14,704 bases of DNA from NCBI RefSeq assembly GCF_937958065.1, contig NZ_CALFXI010000068.1:1-14704 (forward strand), read 5' to 3'. This document shows, piece after piece, positions 1-6,716 of this stretch. The DNA comes from an uncultured Steroidobacter sp. (GTDB lineage Bacteria > Pseudomonadota > Gammaproteobacteria > Steroidobacterales > Steroidobacteraceae). The notes under the pieces are model-generated. The model searched no databases. It was not told where the DNA came from and was given only the letters and a program-made list of their open reading frames with translations. The position numbers were made by a program, and so were the translations under genes. The stretch's first letter is position 1, and every line of letters begins with the position of its first letter.

Positions 1-552
1 GATCAGGCCGAGCCACTCTCGGGCGTTACGGAAGGCGTCTCGGTACAGGGAACTGTCCGGTTTCGATTCATGCTCGAGAAAGCAGACGTCGTGGACCGGG
101 TTCCTCGTATCGTTCACCAGGAGGCGCAGCTCGATGCGGCGAACCGCGTTGAGCGTCCGCGTGCTCCCCGAGAGACCGCCGACGATGGCGCCTACCCCAC
201 CGAAAGCCAGTCCCCCGATCAGTGCCCCGGCAACCTGGCTCGATCGGACGGTTTTCGTGACTGAGGCGCCGTCTTGGAACATCTCTGCAGAGAGCACATC
301 CGAGAACGGCAGGACTCTGTGTCCTGAGCCCGTCAACCGGTAATCGAGCAAGCAGATCTTCTGGCGATTCTCGTCGATAGCCAGGCCCGTACTAAGGTCC
401 ACGCCGACGAACTTCCGAGTGACCGTGAAGTCCTTCAGGTGGCTGAGCTCCTTCTCGATGTTCTTCTCGAGCACTGCCCTGAGGATTTGCAGTGCGATGA
501 CCGCAAGAACAGCGAGGATCAGCAGACCAATCATTATCGTCCAGAAGCTCAT
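1..552 (-). CDS. Membrane-anchored protein with glycine-rich hydrophobic segment, C-terminus beyond window
   Basis: The reverse strand is open for 184 codons from an ATG at 552 to the left edge; a TGA in the same frame seven codons upstream fixes this as the first possible start. The protein opens with one strong membrane helix (MSFWTIMIGLLILAVLAVIA, residues 1-20), then a charged helix and a beta-rich part (about 42-85) containing FVGVDLSTGLAIDE and ICLLDYRL. Around residues 105-130 lies a glycine-rich hydrophobic segment (ALIGGLAFGGVGAIVGGLSG). The order 'DVLSAEMFQDGASVTK' followed by that segment resembles small bacterial PH-like/DUF4428-type proteins in which an 'EDG' strand precedes a GG-rich hairpin; this is recollection, not a search. 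Likely an inner-membrane protein with a cytoplasmic domain. No function can be given. No clear ribosome site; GAGG lies about 8 bases before the start. Confidence 0.75.
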   Translation of the reverse strand, partial: MSFWTIMIGLLILAVLAVIALQILRAVLEKNIEKELSHLKDFTVTRKFVGVDLSTGLAIDENRQKICLLDYRLTGSGHRVLPFSDVLSAEMFQDGASVTKTVRSSQVAGALIGGLAFGGVGAIVGGLSGSTRTLNAVRRIELRLLVNDTRNPVHDVCFLEHESKPDSSLYRDAFRNAREWLGLI

Positions 553-1310
553 CGAGAGCGCCTCAGTGAGTCAGTCGTGCCCCTGGAGCAATCTCCTCGA
601 GGCGATCACTTCCACCGGAACGCACAGCTTGCGCTTCATGGCGGTGGAGAAAGCTGGCGTGTCCCCATCTAATGCGACCAAGAATGTCGTTCGATTAAAT
701 GCTCGGGGAAACTCGAGCATCTCGGCCGGGCTCGACCGAAATCCATGGCGGCTCGCGCAGCTGGCGGACCAAATCGGATTCTGTGGACGCGATCACGGCA
801 GGCCACGGGCTCGTCGATCAGGCACCCGGACAAACGATAAAACGTGAATGATGGATGTGATCGCTATTGACATCAGCAGGTAGGGTGGGTGTGTCCACAG
901 TGAATCAAGTTGTCGAGCCCGTCGGTATTCGCAGCAAGCCAGGCTGCAGGGGCTAGTCTTCCCGCTTCCGCTCCACCTTCTGCGGCTACGCATGTCGTGG
1001 CGGCGAGCGTAATCCTCAACACGCATCCACACAGCCGCGCGAGATGCTGTGATCGTTTGTCTCGGTGGGTCCGTGATCATGGGGTGGAGGCCGCGGTTTG
1101 CCGGTATGACGAAGAATTTGTTTTCCTGAACGCTCCCATGATTGAGCATCGAGACAAAACAAACAGCTTCTGCCAAACTTCACTGCCGACGGGTTCAGCG
1201 GTCCTGTCGAAAAACGTTACAAAAAAGCGCGGGCGAGCTTCAGAGATCTCACGTTCGCGCCGGGTAAGACGGAACTGAGTGGGAGGCGCGCGGCCTCACT
1301 GCGCGGATCT
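553..1310. other. Intergenic region without a convincing gene
   Basis: Short open frames exist on both strands (793-1176 minus, 910-1278 plus), but they overlap each other, are unusually rich in Arg/Ser/Cys, lack ribosome sites and show no family motif. Around 1097-1112 the minus strand reads CGTCATACCGGCAAAC, like the start of the widespread 'GTCATTCCGGC' dispersed repeats of proteobacteria, but no inverted partner is present, so at most it is a degenerate copy. No clear promoter for the gene at 1311 was found. Confidence 0.5.
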
Positions 1311-3854
1311 ATGATCATACGTTTACTGTTCTGCCTTATCGGCGGCGTTCTGCTGGCCGGCTGTAGCGGTGGCGGTGGTGGCGGCGGCGCTGGCGACGGA
1401 GGCGGTGGAGGGGGCGGCCAGGCCAGTGGCTTCACCATTCAGCTCCAGCAATCAAATATCTCGCTGAGCTATCGCGAGGGCATCGCGGTGCTGCCTTCGA
1501 CGGATTTGATCGCGACCTGGCAAGGGACGCCCTCCAACCCTCTGTACGTTTTCGCCATCGTCGAAGGCAGCGGCATCGAGGAGCCGATGCTTTCCATCGA
1601 GACTGCCCAAGCGCGTGCCAGGGTGACCGCCGCGCGGCTGCCGGCCGGCGATTACACAGGACGGATTGTGATTCGCGCGTGTCCCGATTCAAGATGTTCC
1701 TCCACGGTGGGAGGCACTCCCATCATTGTGCCTTATACGGTGCGAGTAACGCCGCCCGCCGTTACTTTGGAAGGCGTAGGGACCGTCAGCTCGATCAATC
1801 TGACGCATCAACTCGGGCAATCGGCGCCCACACGAACGCTGAACGTCGCCAGTGGCGCCGGGGCATGGACGGCGACAACTTCGGTATCGTGGCTTACGCT
1901 TTCTCAAACCAGCGGTAGCGGTGGTACGGCTGTGGTGTTGGGAGTGAGGCCCGAGGAGCTGACTACCGTGAGAATGACGGGAACTGTGACCGTCTCGACC
2001 AGCAATCTCGGCACCCAAACCATCAATGTTTCCATGCTCATGACTGTGCCTACGATGCAGTCGTCACTGCAATCGGTGCACTGGAGCCGCACCGCGGGCG
2101 CGCGCTTATTGGATACACAGCAGGTCGATGTCTCGCTCGGCGACGGCGCGGTACTGCCGATGACGGTCAGTTCCAATCAGTCGTGGATTCGATTTACATC
2201 GGTGGCCAGTGCTGCTCCCGGATCGTTCGTGCTCGCGCTCGATCCGAGCGCCATGTCGTTGCCGAGCGGCATCCACGACGCCACGGTCACCATTCATTTG
2301 GAAGGCGGCGTCACCGATCTCGAAAGAAACATTCAGGTGCAGCTTACGCTTGCGCGCGCCACGCTCACGGCGACGGAGTCGTTCGTTCTGGGCGGCGACA
2401 CCGCCAAGGATTTCTCCGCTGTGCCGCTGTCATTTTCATTGAACACGGGCAGCAACGTTTATCCATGGACCGTCTCCTCGGTGCCGAGTTGGCTGGAGAT
2501 CACGCGATCGAGCGGCGCAGTGGGGCAGGCCGGCGATACTGTGATGCTGCGGCCGATTCACGCGCAATCGACGCCTGGTGTGGCCAATGGTTCGCTGGTG
2601 CTGTCGACGACGGTCAACGGTGAAGTCATCTCGCGTACTATCCCGGTCGAGTTCGCGCTCGATACGCGTCGTCTGATTGCATCTGAGGTGGGCATCGCCT
2701 TCACCGATCTGCCAGGAACGAATCGAGACGAGTTGACTCGCACCATCAGAGTTCGTGACAACTATGACGAGAGCGTCCCGTGGACGGCGACTGACGATGC
2801 CGCATGGTTGACCGTCACGCCCTCGGGGACGGGCGGTGGCGATCTGGTCGTAACTGCGAATACGGCGGGCCTGGCATCGGACACGTTCCACGCGGCACGC
2901 GTACGAATCAGCACCGCCGAGAGCACGATCGTCAACAACGAATACGTCTATGTCGGCTTGTGGGTGGGCACCTCGATGCCGACGGGGATTCAATCGCAGG
3001 TCGGTCCGTATCGGAATGTCGTCGGCGATCCCATTCGCCCCTACCTCTACGCGCACCGGGACGGCGAGGCGCAGATTCGCGTGCTCAATCCTTATACCGG
3101 GGCGCAGGAGACGATCGCCGGCATGCCCACCGAGATCTTCGATCTCACGGTGAGCAAGGATGGGCAAACGCTATATGTACTGGGGCGTGAGCTCATCGTG
3201 CCGGTGAATCTCGCGACGCGCACAGCCGGCTCGACCATCTCTCTGCCGACTCGCCCGCTGCAACTGAAGTACATCAGGCCCAACGGTGTCGGCCTGCTCA
3301 TGGGCAGCGGCGCGGCGCGTCTCGCATCCGATCCTACAGTGATCGTCGGGACCGGAGCGTATCAGGAGTCCTTCGCAGTGTCCGGCGATGATCGCTGGCT
3401 ATTCGTGAGGGAGCGGCGCTACGCGATCGATTTCAGCCAGGCGCGCGGCAATCGATTCCTGACGACACAAGCCGGACAGATCGAGCCGATGGAGGATGGG
3501 TCGACGGCAAGCGTTGCCGCGAACTTCGACGGCTCGCGAGTGTTTGCGGCACGCAGCGAGAGAGCCGGGGATACGCATCTGATCGTGTTCAACGGCCTGA
3601 CGCTCGGATCGATGGTCGAGCTGGCGATACCACAGACGGTGTGGGATGTATTCGTCACGCGTCGTGGCCAGGCGATCTATTCTCACCTCGACGATCTCGC
3701 CGACGATCTCACTGTTTATAACGAGGACAACTCGGTGGCATTGAGCGGAGTGCAAGTCGGCTCGCTCGGAAAGGACCTTTCTGCCACCGGCGACGGCAAC
3801 TTTGCTCTGATCGCTGAATTCAATTCCCTCAAGATCGTACCGATTCCCAGGTGA
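1311..3854 (+). CDS. Large outer-membrane-type lipoprotein with BACON-like repeats and beta-propeller
   Basis: The product is 847 residues. Residues 1-17 are a lipoprotein signal peptide ending in the lipobox LAGC (Cys18); residue +2 is Ser, so there is no Asp retention signal and outer-membrane sorting is expected. Two runs of seven glycines separated by AGD follow as a flexible tether. Residues about 45-148 form a domain with a paired-cysteine motif (IRACPDSRC, Cys124/Cys129) also found in the lipoprotein at 6717-8456. Four Ig-like units follow (about 155-245, 250-348, 350-450, 452-553) with the BACON-type pattern 'W-T/S-x...WL-x-h-x-x-x-S-G' (for example WTATTSVSWLTLSQTSGSGG). Residues about 555-847 look like a beta-propeller built from repeats of the type 'LTVSKDGQTLYVLGRE'. 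Probably binds carbohydrate or protein at the cell surface; ligand unknown. The start codon is the first after the upstream stop; Shine-Dalgarno is weak (GCGGA). May be co-transcribed with the gene 80 bases downstream. Confidence 0.9.
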   Translation: MIIRLLFCLIGGVLLAGCSGGGGGGGAGDGGGGGGGQASGFTIQLQQSNISLSYREGIAVLPSTDLIATWQGTPSNPLYVFAIVEGSGIEEPMLSIETAQARARVTAARLPAGDYTGRIVIRACPDSRCSSTVGGTPIIVPYTVRVTPPAVTLEGVGTVSSINLTHQLGQSAPTRTLNVASGAGAWTATTSVSWLTLSQTSGSGGTAVVLGVRPEELTTVRMTGTVTVSTSNLGTQTINVSMLMTVPTMQSSLQSVHWSRTAGARLLDTQQVDVSLGDGAVLPMTVSSNQSWIRFTSVASAAPGSFVLALDPSAMSLPSGIHDATVTIHLEGGVTDLERNIQVQLTLARATLTATESFVLGGDTAKDFSAVPLSFSLNTGSNVYPWTVSSVPSWLEITRSSGAVGQAGDTVMLRPIHAQSTPGVANGSLVLSTTVNGEVISRTIPVEFALDTRRLIASEVGIAFTDLPGTNRDELTRTIRVRDNYDESVPWTATDDAAWLTVTPSGTGGGDLVVTANTAGLASDTFHAARVRISTAESTIVNNEYVYVGLWVGTSMPTGIQSQVGPYRNVVGDPIRPYLYAHRDGEAQIRVLNPYTGAQETIAGMPTEIFDLTVSKDGQTLYVLGRELIVPVNLATRTAGSTISLPTRPLQLKYIRPNGVGLLMGSGAARLASDPTVIVGTGAYQESFAVSGDDRWLFVRERRYAIDFSQARGNRFLTTQAGQIEPMEDGSTASVAANFDGSRVFAARSERAGDTHLIVFNGLTLGSMVELAIPQTVWDVFVTRRGQAIYSHLDDLADDLTVYNEDNSVALSGVQVGSLGKDLSATGDGNFALIAEFNSLKIVPIPR

Positions 3855-3934
3855 TCGGCAGGCAACGGGCGCGCGGCCGTATGTGACGCGGCTCTCATGT
3901 CGTGCCGCTCATTGCTTGATATCGTGCCGGCCCC

Positions 3935-5590
3935 ATGAAACTCCCGATCACTGCGGTGCTGGTCGTCTGCATGGCAATCACCAGTGTCAGCACCCATGCG
4001 ATTGACTTGTTCCAGTTCGATCGGCCGTCATTGGGGATACCGTGGAATGCTTCGCCCGAGCAGTTGCAGCTGAAATTTCCCGGCCTCAAGAAGAGTGTCC
4101 GCAACCACTACGTGTATCGAGGGCAGTGGGAGGTCGGGCCGCCGGAGTACCAGGACGACGTGCTGCTATTTACGTTCGACGCGGCGGGGCTCAAACAGGT
4201 CTACTGCTCGCTGCCCAACGCAGATGCGCTCGAGCTCATCGCCACACTCAATCAGCGTATCGGCCCGGGCCGCTCGGCAAGTTATCGCGAAGGCAACGTA
4301 TTCCAACATGTTCATGAGTGGGTTCGTCGTGACCACGTTGTCCTGGTTCACTATCTCGCTGCGACCGCCGATCCGATGAGTGCTCCTATTGCATCCAAGC
4401 TCGAGGCGAACCTGACGGTACTGCGGGACCGGCCGGAGCGCTCCGAAGTGGATGCAGCGCTTCAGCTCCCGAAGCTCGCCGAGGAGATGAACCGCCGGAT
4501 GCGAGAGGCGCATGCGAAGGCGCAGCAGGAGAAGCTTGCGAAGGCTCAGGCGGCGCCCAAGCCGCCAACGCCGGTCAACGCGATCGGGGCGGCTCCGCCG
4601 CGTAAAGCTGGTACGACGTGGGGCGCTGCGCTCAATCCCGCAGGCTACGTGCCGGTCGGTTCGTTCAAGGCGTTCTATATCAGGAAGAGTCAGCCCCGCA
4701 CCGTGGTCGCGAGCGAAGTGGTGCCCGACGTGGCGATCAACTACGCCTACGACCAGTTCCACGGTATCCGTTCTGAGGATTTCGGTGCGTACTGGGTCGG
4801 CAGGCTCGAGTTCGAATCCGCCGAGACGCGCATGATCACGGTCAGCCAGAGCTGGGCGAAGACTCGCGTCATCATCGATGGCAATGTCGTGTACGACGGG
4901 GGTAGTGATGTCAGCATCCCGTATGAATTCAGCGCGGGTGAGCACTTGGTCGAAGTCGAGTATCTCAACAGCTGGCACACCACCGAAGTAAAGATCGGGT
5001 TCGGCCAGCAACTGGCGCAGTTGACCAAGGAGCAGGTGCGAGGCGAGCTGGAGCGCCGTGGCATGCGAGGCACGGACGTTTACTACGTGGGTTTGTATGA
5101 AAGCAAAGCCCAGGACCTGGGCGTGGCCGTGAACCTTGGCCAACTTCGGCGGGACAGCGTGCTAGTGCTCAGCTCATACTCCGCAATCAAGTGGATACTC
5201 GCAGGCCCGACGCTTGGAAAAGTCAAAGCTGTGATCATCGGAAGCTACAGTCCTGGCTCCGAAGTGACCGGCATCAGTGATAAAGTCCCGGTGCTGTTGC
5301 ACCGTGGGCGCATCGGAGATCACGAGTTCACGCCACGCTGCCATTGCGTTGGCGGGAGGTTTCATTGTGAATCATCGAGCTCGTTACTCACGATGCGCGA
5401 GTCCGTCGTGGCGATGACGGGTGGAACGTTGCTGGCTGCGAGCACCGGTTACGCTGCAGCGTCGGTTTCCGTGCCTGGTCAGGCGATCACAGATGATGTG
5501 ATCGAGAAGAGCGCCGTGGCGCGCAATGCTGTCGAGCTCGCGCGTGCCGAGTGCGAAAAGGATCCCGATTTTGAGACGCTCATGAGGTGA
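3935..5590 (+). CDS. Exported PA14-like domain protein with C-terminal cysteine cluster
   Basis: The product is 551 residues with a Sec signal peptide (MKLPITAVLVVCMAITSVSTHA, probable cleavage after THA at residue 22). Residues about 25-175 form an uncharacterised mixed domain starting DLFQFDRPSLGIPW. Residues about 178-212 are a charged helix rich in Lys/Gln/Ala that ends in a Pro-rich linker. Residues about 235-357 resemble a PA14/GLEYA-type beta-sandwich: a FGAYWVGRLEFE strand, then VIIDGNVVYDGG and 'AGEHLVEVEYLNSWHTTEVKIGF', the usual 'sugar-ligand or adhesion' fold. The remaining 190 residues are a separate domain with LVLSSYSAIKWIL, AVIIGSYSPGSEV, a CHC...C cluster (Cys469, 471, 478) and a hydrophobic stretch near 490-513. 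Same strand and 80 bases behind the BACON-like lipoprotein, so possibly one transcript. The long antisense frame inside it has no protein-like features. PA14 assignment is by eye. Confidence 0.85.
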   Translation: MKLPITAVLVVCMAITSVSTHAIDLFQFDRPSLGIPWNASPEQLQLKFPGLKKSVRNHYVYRGQWEVGPPEYQDDVLLFTFDAAGLKQVYCSLPNADALELIATLNQRIGPGRSASYREGNVFQHVHEWVRRDHVVLVHYLAATADPMSAPIASKLEANLTVLRDRPERSEVDAALQLPKLAEEMNRRMREAHAKAQQEKLAKAQAAPKPPTPVNAIGAAPPRKAGTTWGAALNPAGYVPVGSFKAFYIRKSQPRTVVASEVVPDVAINYAYDQFHGIRSEDFGAYWVGRLEFESAETRMITVSQSWAKTRVIIDGNVVYDGGSDVSIPYEFSAGEHLVEVEYLNSWHTTEVKIGFGQQLAQLTKEQVRGELERRGMRGTDVYYVGLYESKAQDLGVAVNLGQLRRDSVLVLSSYSAIKWILAGPTLGKVKAVIIGSYSPGSEVTGISDKVPVLLHRGRIGDHEFTPRCHCVGGRFHCESSSSLLTMRESVVAMTGGTLLAASTGYAAASVSVPGQAITDDVIEKSAVARNAVELARAECEKDPDFETLMR

Positions 5591-5610
5591 GATGGTTGGA
5601 CAGCATTAGC

Positions 5611-5651
5611 CGCGACAGAATCGCGTCCAGCTGATGTTGGCCGACTCGGCC
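5611..5651. terminator. Two small hairpins between convergent genes
   Basis: CGCGA-CAGAA-TCGCG (5611-5625) begins 20 bases after the stop of the PA14-like gene. GGCCGA-C-TCGGCC (5639-5651) follows, 33 bases from the stop of the opposing small gene. Neither has a T tract, so any termination role is inferred from location only. Confidence 0.25.
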
Positions 5652-5683
5652 TTGGTGCGCTCTCTGCATGCCGAACCTCACGA

Positions 5684-5962
5684 TCAGTGCTTGCCCGATC
5701 GGCGCCTCCCACTCGGCAAGAAGCAGCTGTCGCTAGATGTCAAGTCGCGAGAGAAACATGCCACGTGCTCAGCTGAGGTGACCTGCTTCACCAGAAAGGA
5801 GTCGAGCTTGAACCGCTGATAGCCGGCCGCCAGTGCATCGCGATAGGAATCGAAAATTCCTGCCAGCTCGGCTCCTTTGATGAGCACGTACTTTCCTTTC
5901 TGCGCGAGCAGCTCCGGCAGGAGTCGGTTGTAAGTTGCGATCTCTTGCTCGAGGTTGATCAT
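5684..5962 (-). CDS. Small conserved protein of unknown function (92 aa)
   Basis: The start is ATG at 5962, chosen over a codon at 5983 because AGGAG (5970-5974) sits seven bases upstream. The protein starts MINLEQEIATYNRLLPELLA and continues with GKYVLIKGAELAGIFDSYRDALAAGYQRF and FLVKQV. This layout (amphipathic helix, 'GK-[YF]-V-x-I' strand, 'Y-x-D-A-L-x-A-G-Y' helix, 'FLVKQV' strand) matches a widespread family of about 90-residue soluble proteins that often lie next to small retroviral-type aspartic protease genes; that is from memory and no such partner is visible here. The last 20 residues, rich in Ser/Arg/Gly, look unconserved and may be a changed tail. No signal peptide. It diverges from the Imm26-like gene (154 bases between starts). 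Confidence 0.8.
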   Translation of the reverse strand: MINLEQEIATYNRLLPELLAQKGKYVLIKGAELAGIFDSYRDALAAGYQRFKLDSFLVKQVTSAEHVACFSRDLTSSDSCFLPSGRRRSGKH

Positions 5963-5969
5963 AGTGGCT

Positions 5970-5974
5970 CTCCT
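5970..5974 (-). promoter_or_regulatory. Ribosome binding site deciding the start at 5962
   Basis: AGGAG on the minus strand, seven bases before ATG 5962. It supports the shorter protein. Confidence 0.75.
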
Positions 5975-6115
5975 GCGAACCATGGAGAGACCCCATTTGC
6001 GGCGTGGCTGTTTCTACTGTATTTGAAATTCAGGGTATCCCTAAGGGAGATCCCGTCGTTCTTGGCGCAGCAGAAGACCGCGCCACCAGCAAGGTCCGTG
6101 ACACAGTGGCTTGCT

Positions 6116-6562
6116 ATGGCCAAGCGCAGAAGTAAGAAGATCAATGTGGTGCCCGGTGATGTATTCATCGTGCCGCTCGCAGATGGCACACAGGGCGTTG
6201 CGCAAGTGATCGAGGTCATTGCGGAACTCGCCGCAGCGCTGTGTGCATTTTATGCGTACCGAGTGAATGCACAGGCTGTCGCGGCGGCGACCTTCGACTT
6301 TGCACGAGCGGATATTGTCACGGTCACGCCAATGTCGTTGCTCGCTCTCGTAAGCGGAGAATGGCCGATTCTGCACAATGCCCCTGTAGCTCATGCGGAT
6401 TTAAGCCGGAAGCTAGACCCCTTGCGGGCATCCGGGTACGTGGGCCTGGTAATGGCCAACGCAAAGGCAATGGCGTCTCTGATGAATGCCCATCATGGTC
6501 TTGGGCCTTGGGAAATCGGCACTGATCGTGACTTTCTGCGACGGCTCGTGAGTCGTCCATAG
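6116..6562 (+). CDS. Imm26-like immunity protein (orphan)
   Basis: The product is 148 residues. The frame is open from 5945, but the 57 residues before ATG 6116 cross the opposing gene's leader and look random, whereas from 6116 the protein reads MAKRRSKKINVVPGDVFIVP and then LADGTQGVAQVIEV. This 'K-x-x-x-G-D-h-F-x-h-P-L-x-D-G-x-x-x-h-x-x-V' opening is the signature of Immunity protein 26 (Imm26), a family that protects producers of polymorphic toxins (Rhs, CDI and related). The middle has an Ala-rich hydrophobic segment AELAAALCAFYAYRV, and the C-terminal 60 residues are helical (SGYVGLVMANAKAMASLM). No toxin gene lies directly upstream; the only toxin-like remains are the Rhs pieces 2 kb away across an opposing gene. 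The ribosome site is poor, so the start is the least certain point. Composition is more AT-rich than its neighbours by eye. Confidence 0.65.
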   Translation: MAKRRSKKINVVPGDVFIVPLADGTQGVAQVIEVIAELAAALCAFYAYRVNAQAVAAATFDFARADIVTVTPMSLLALVSGEWPILHNAPVAHADLSRKLDPLRASGYVGLVMANAKAMASLMNAHHGLGPWEIGTDRDFLRRLVSRP

Positions 6563-6664
6563 GATCGAGCGGGGACTGCAGGCGCATCACGATGGGTTAG
6601 TTGGTCATATCAGTCGTTCGGCCACGATGGAGCGTCGGACTGGCGACGGGGCAGCTTCATCAAG

Positions 6665-6687
6665 CGCGCCGGGCCGGCCCCGGCGCG
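6665..6687. terminator. Perfect 9-bp GC hairpin between convergent genes
   Basis: CGCGCCGGG-CCGGC-CCCGGCGCG: a perfect nine-base stem with a five-base loop, 30 bases before the stop of the minus-strand lipoprotein gene and about 100 bases after the Imm26-like gene. Its strength and place suit a bidirectional transcription barrier, but it has no T tract. Confidence 0.4.
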
Positions 6688-6693
6688 TGATTC

Positions 6694-6705
6694 GGCGAAT
6701 TCGCC
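6694..6705. repeat. 12-bp perfect palindrome
   Basis: GGCGAATTCGCC lies seven bases to the right of the GC hairpin, directly behind the end of the second lipoprotein gene. It could be a second small hairpin or a protein site; nothing else supports a role. Confidence 0.35.
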
Positions 6706-6716
6706 CTAACGGCTCA

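Noticed and set aside
419..847. Plus-strand open frame of 142 codons
   Set aside because: Its first part is antisense to the membrane protein at 1-552, which has a real transmembrane helix and conserved-looking segments.
793..1278. Two overlapping opposite frames (793-1176 minus, 910-1278 plus)
   Set aside because: Neither has a ribosome site, a family motif or plausible composition; the overlap means at most one could be real.
2436..3167. Minus-strand open frame of 243 codons
   Set aside because: Complement of the BACON-like lipoprotein, with Arg-rich random composition and no start signals.
4166..5143. Long minus-strand open frame (325 codons)
   Set aside because: It lies wholly inside the PA14-like gene, whose signal peptide and domain motifs are clear. 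The antisense product is rich in Arg/His/Asp without any motif, as expected for the complement of GC-rich coding DNA.
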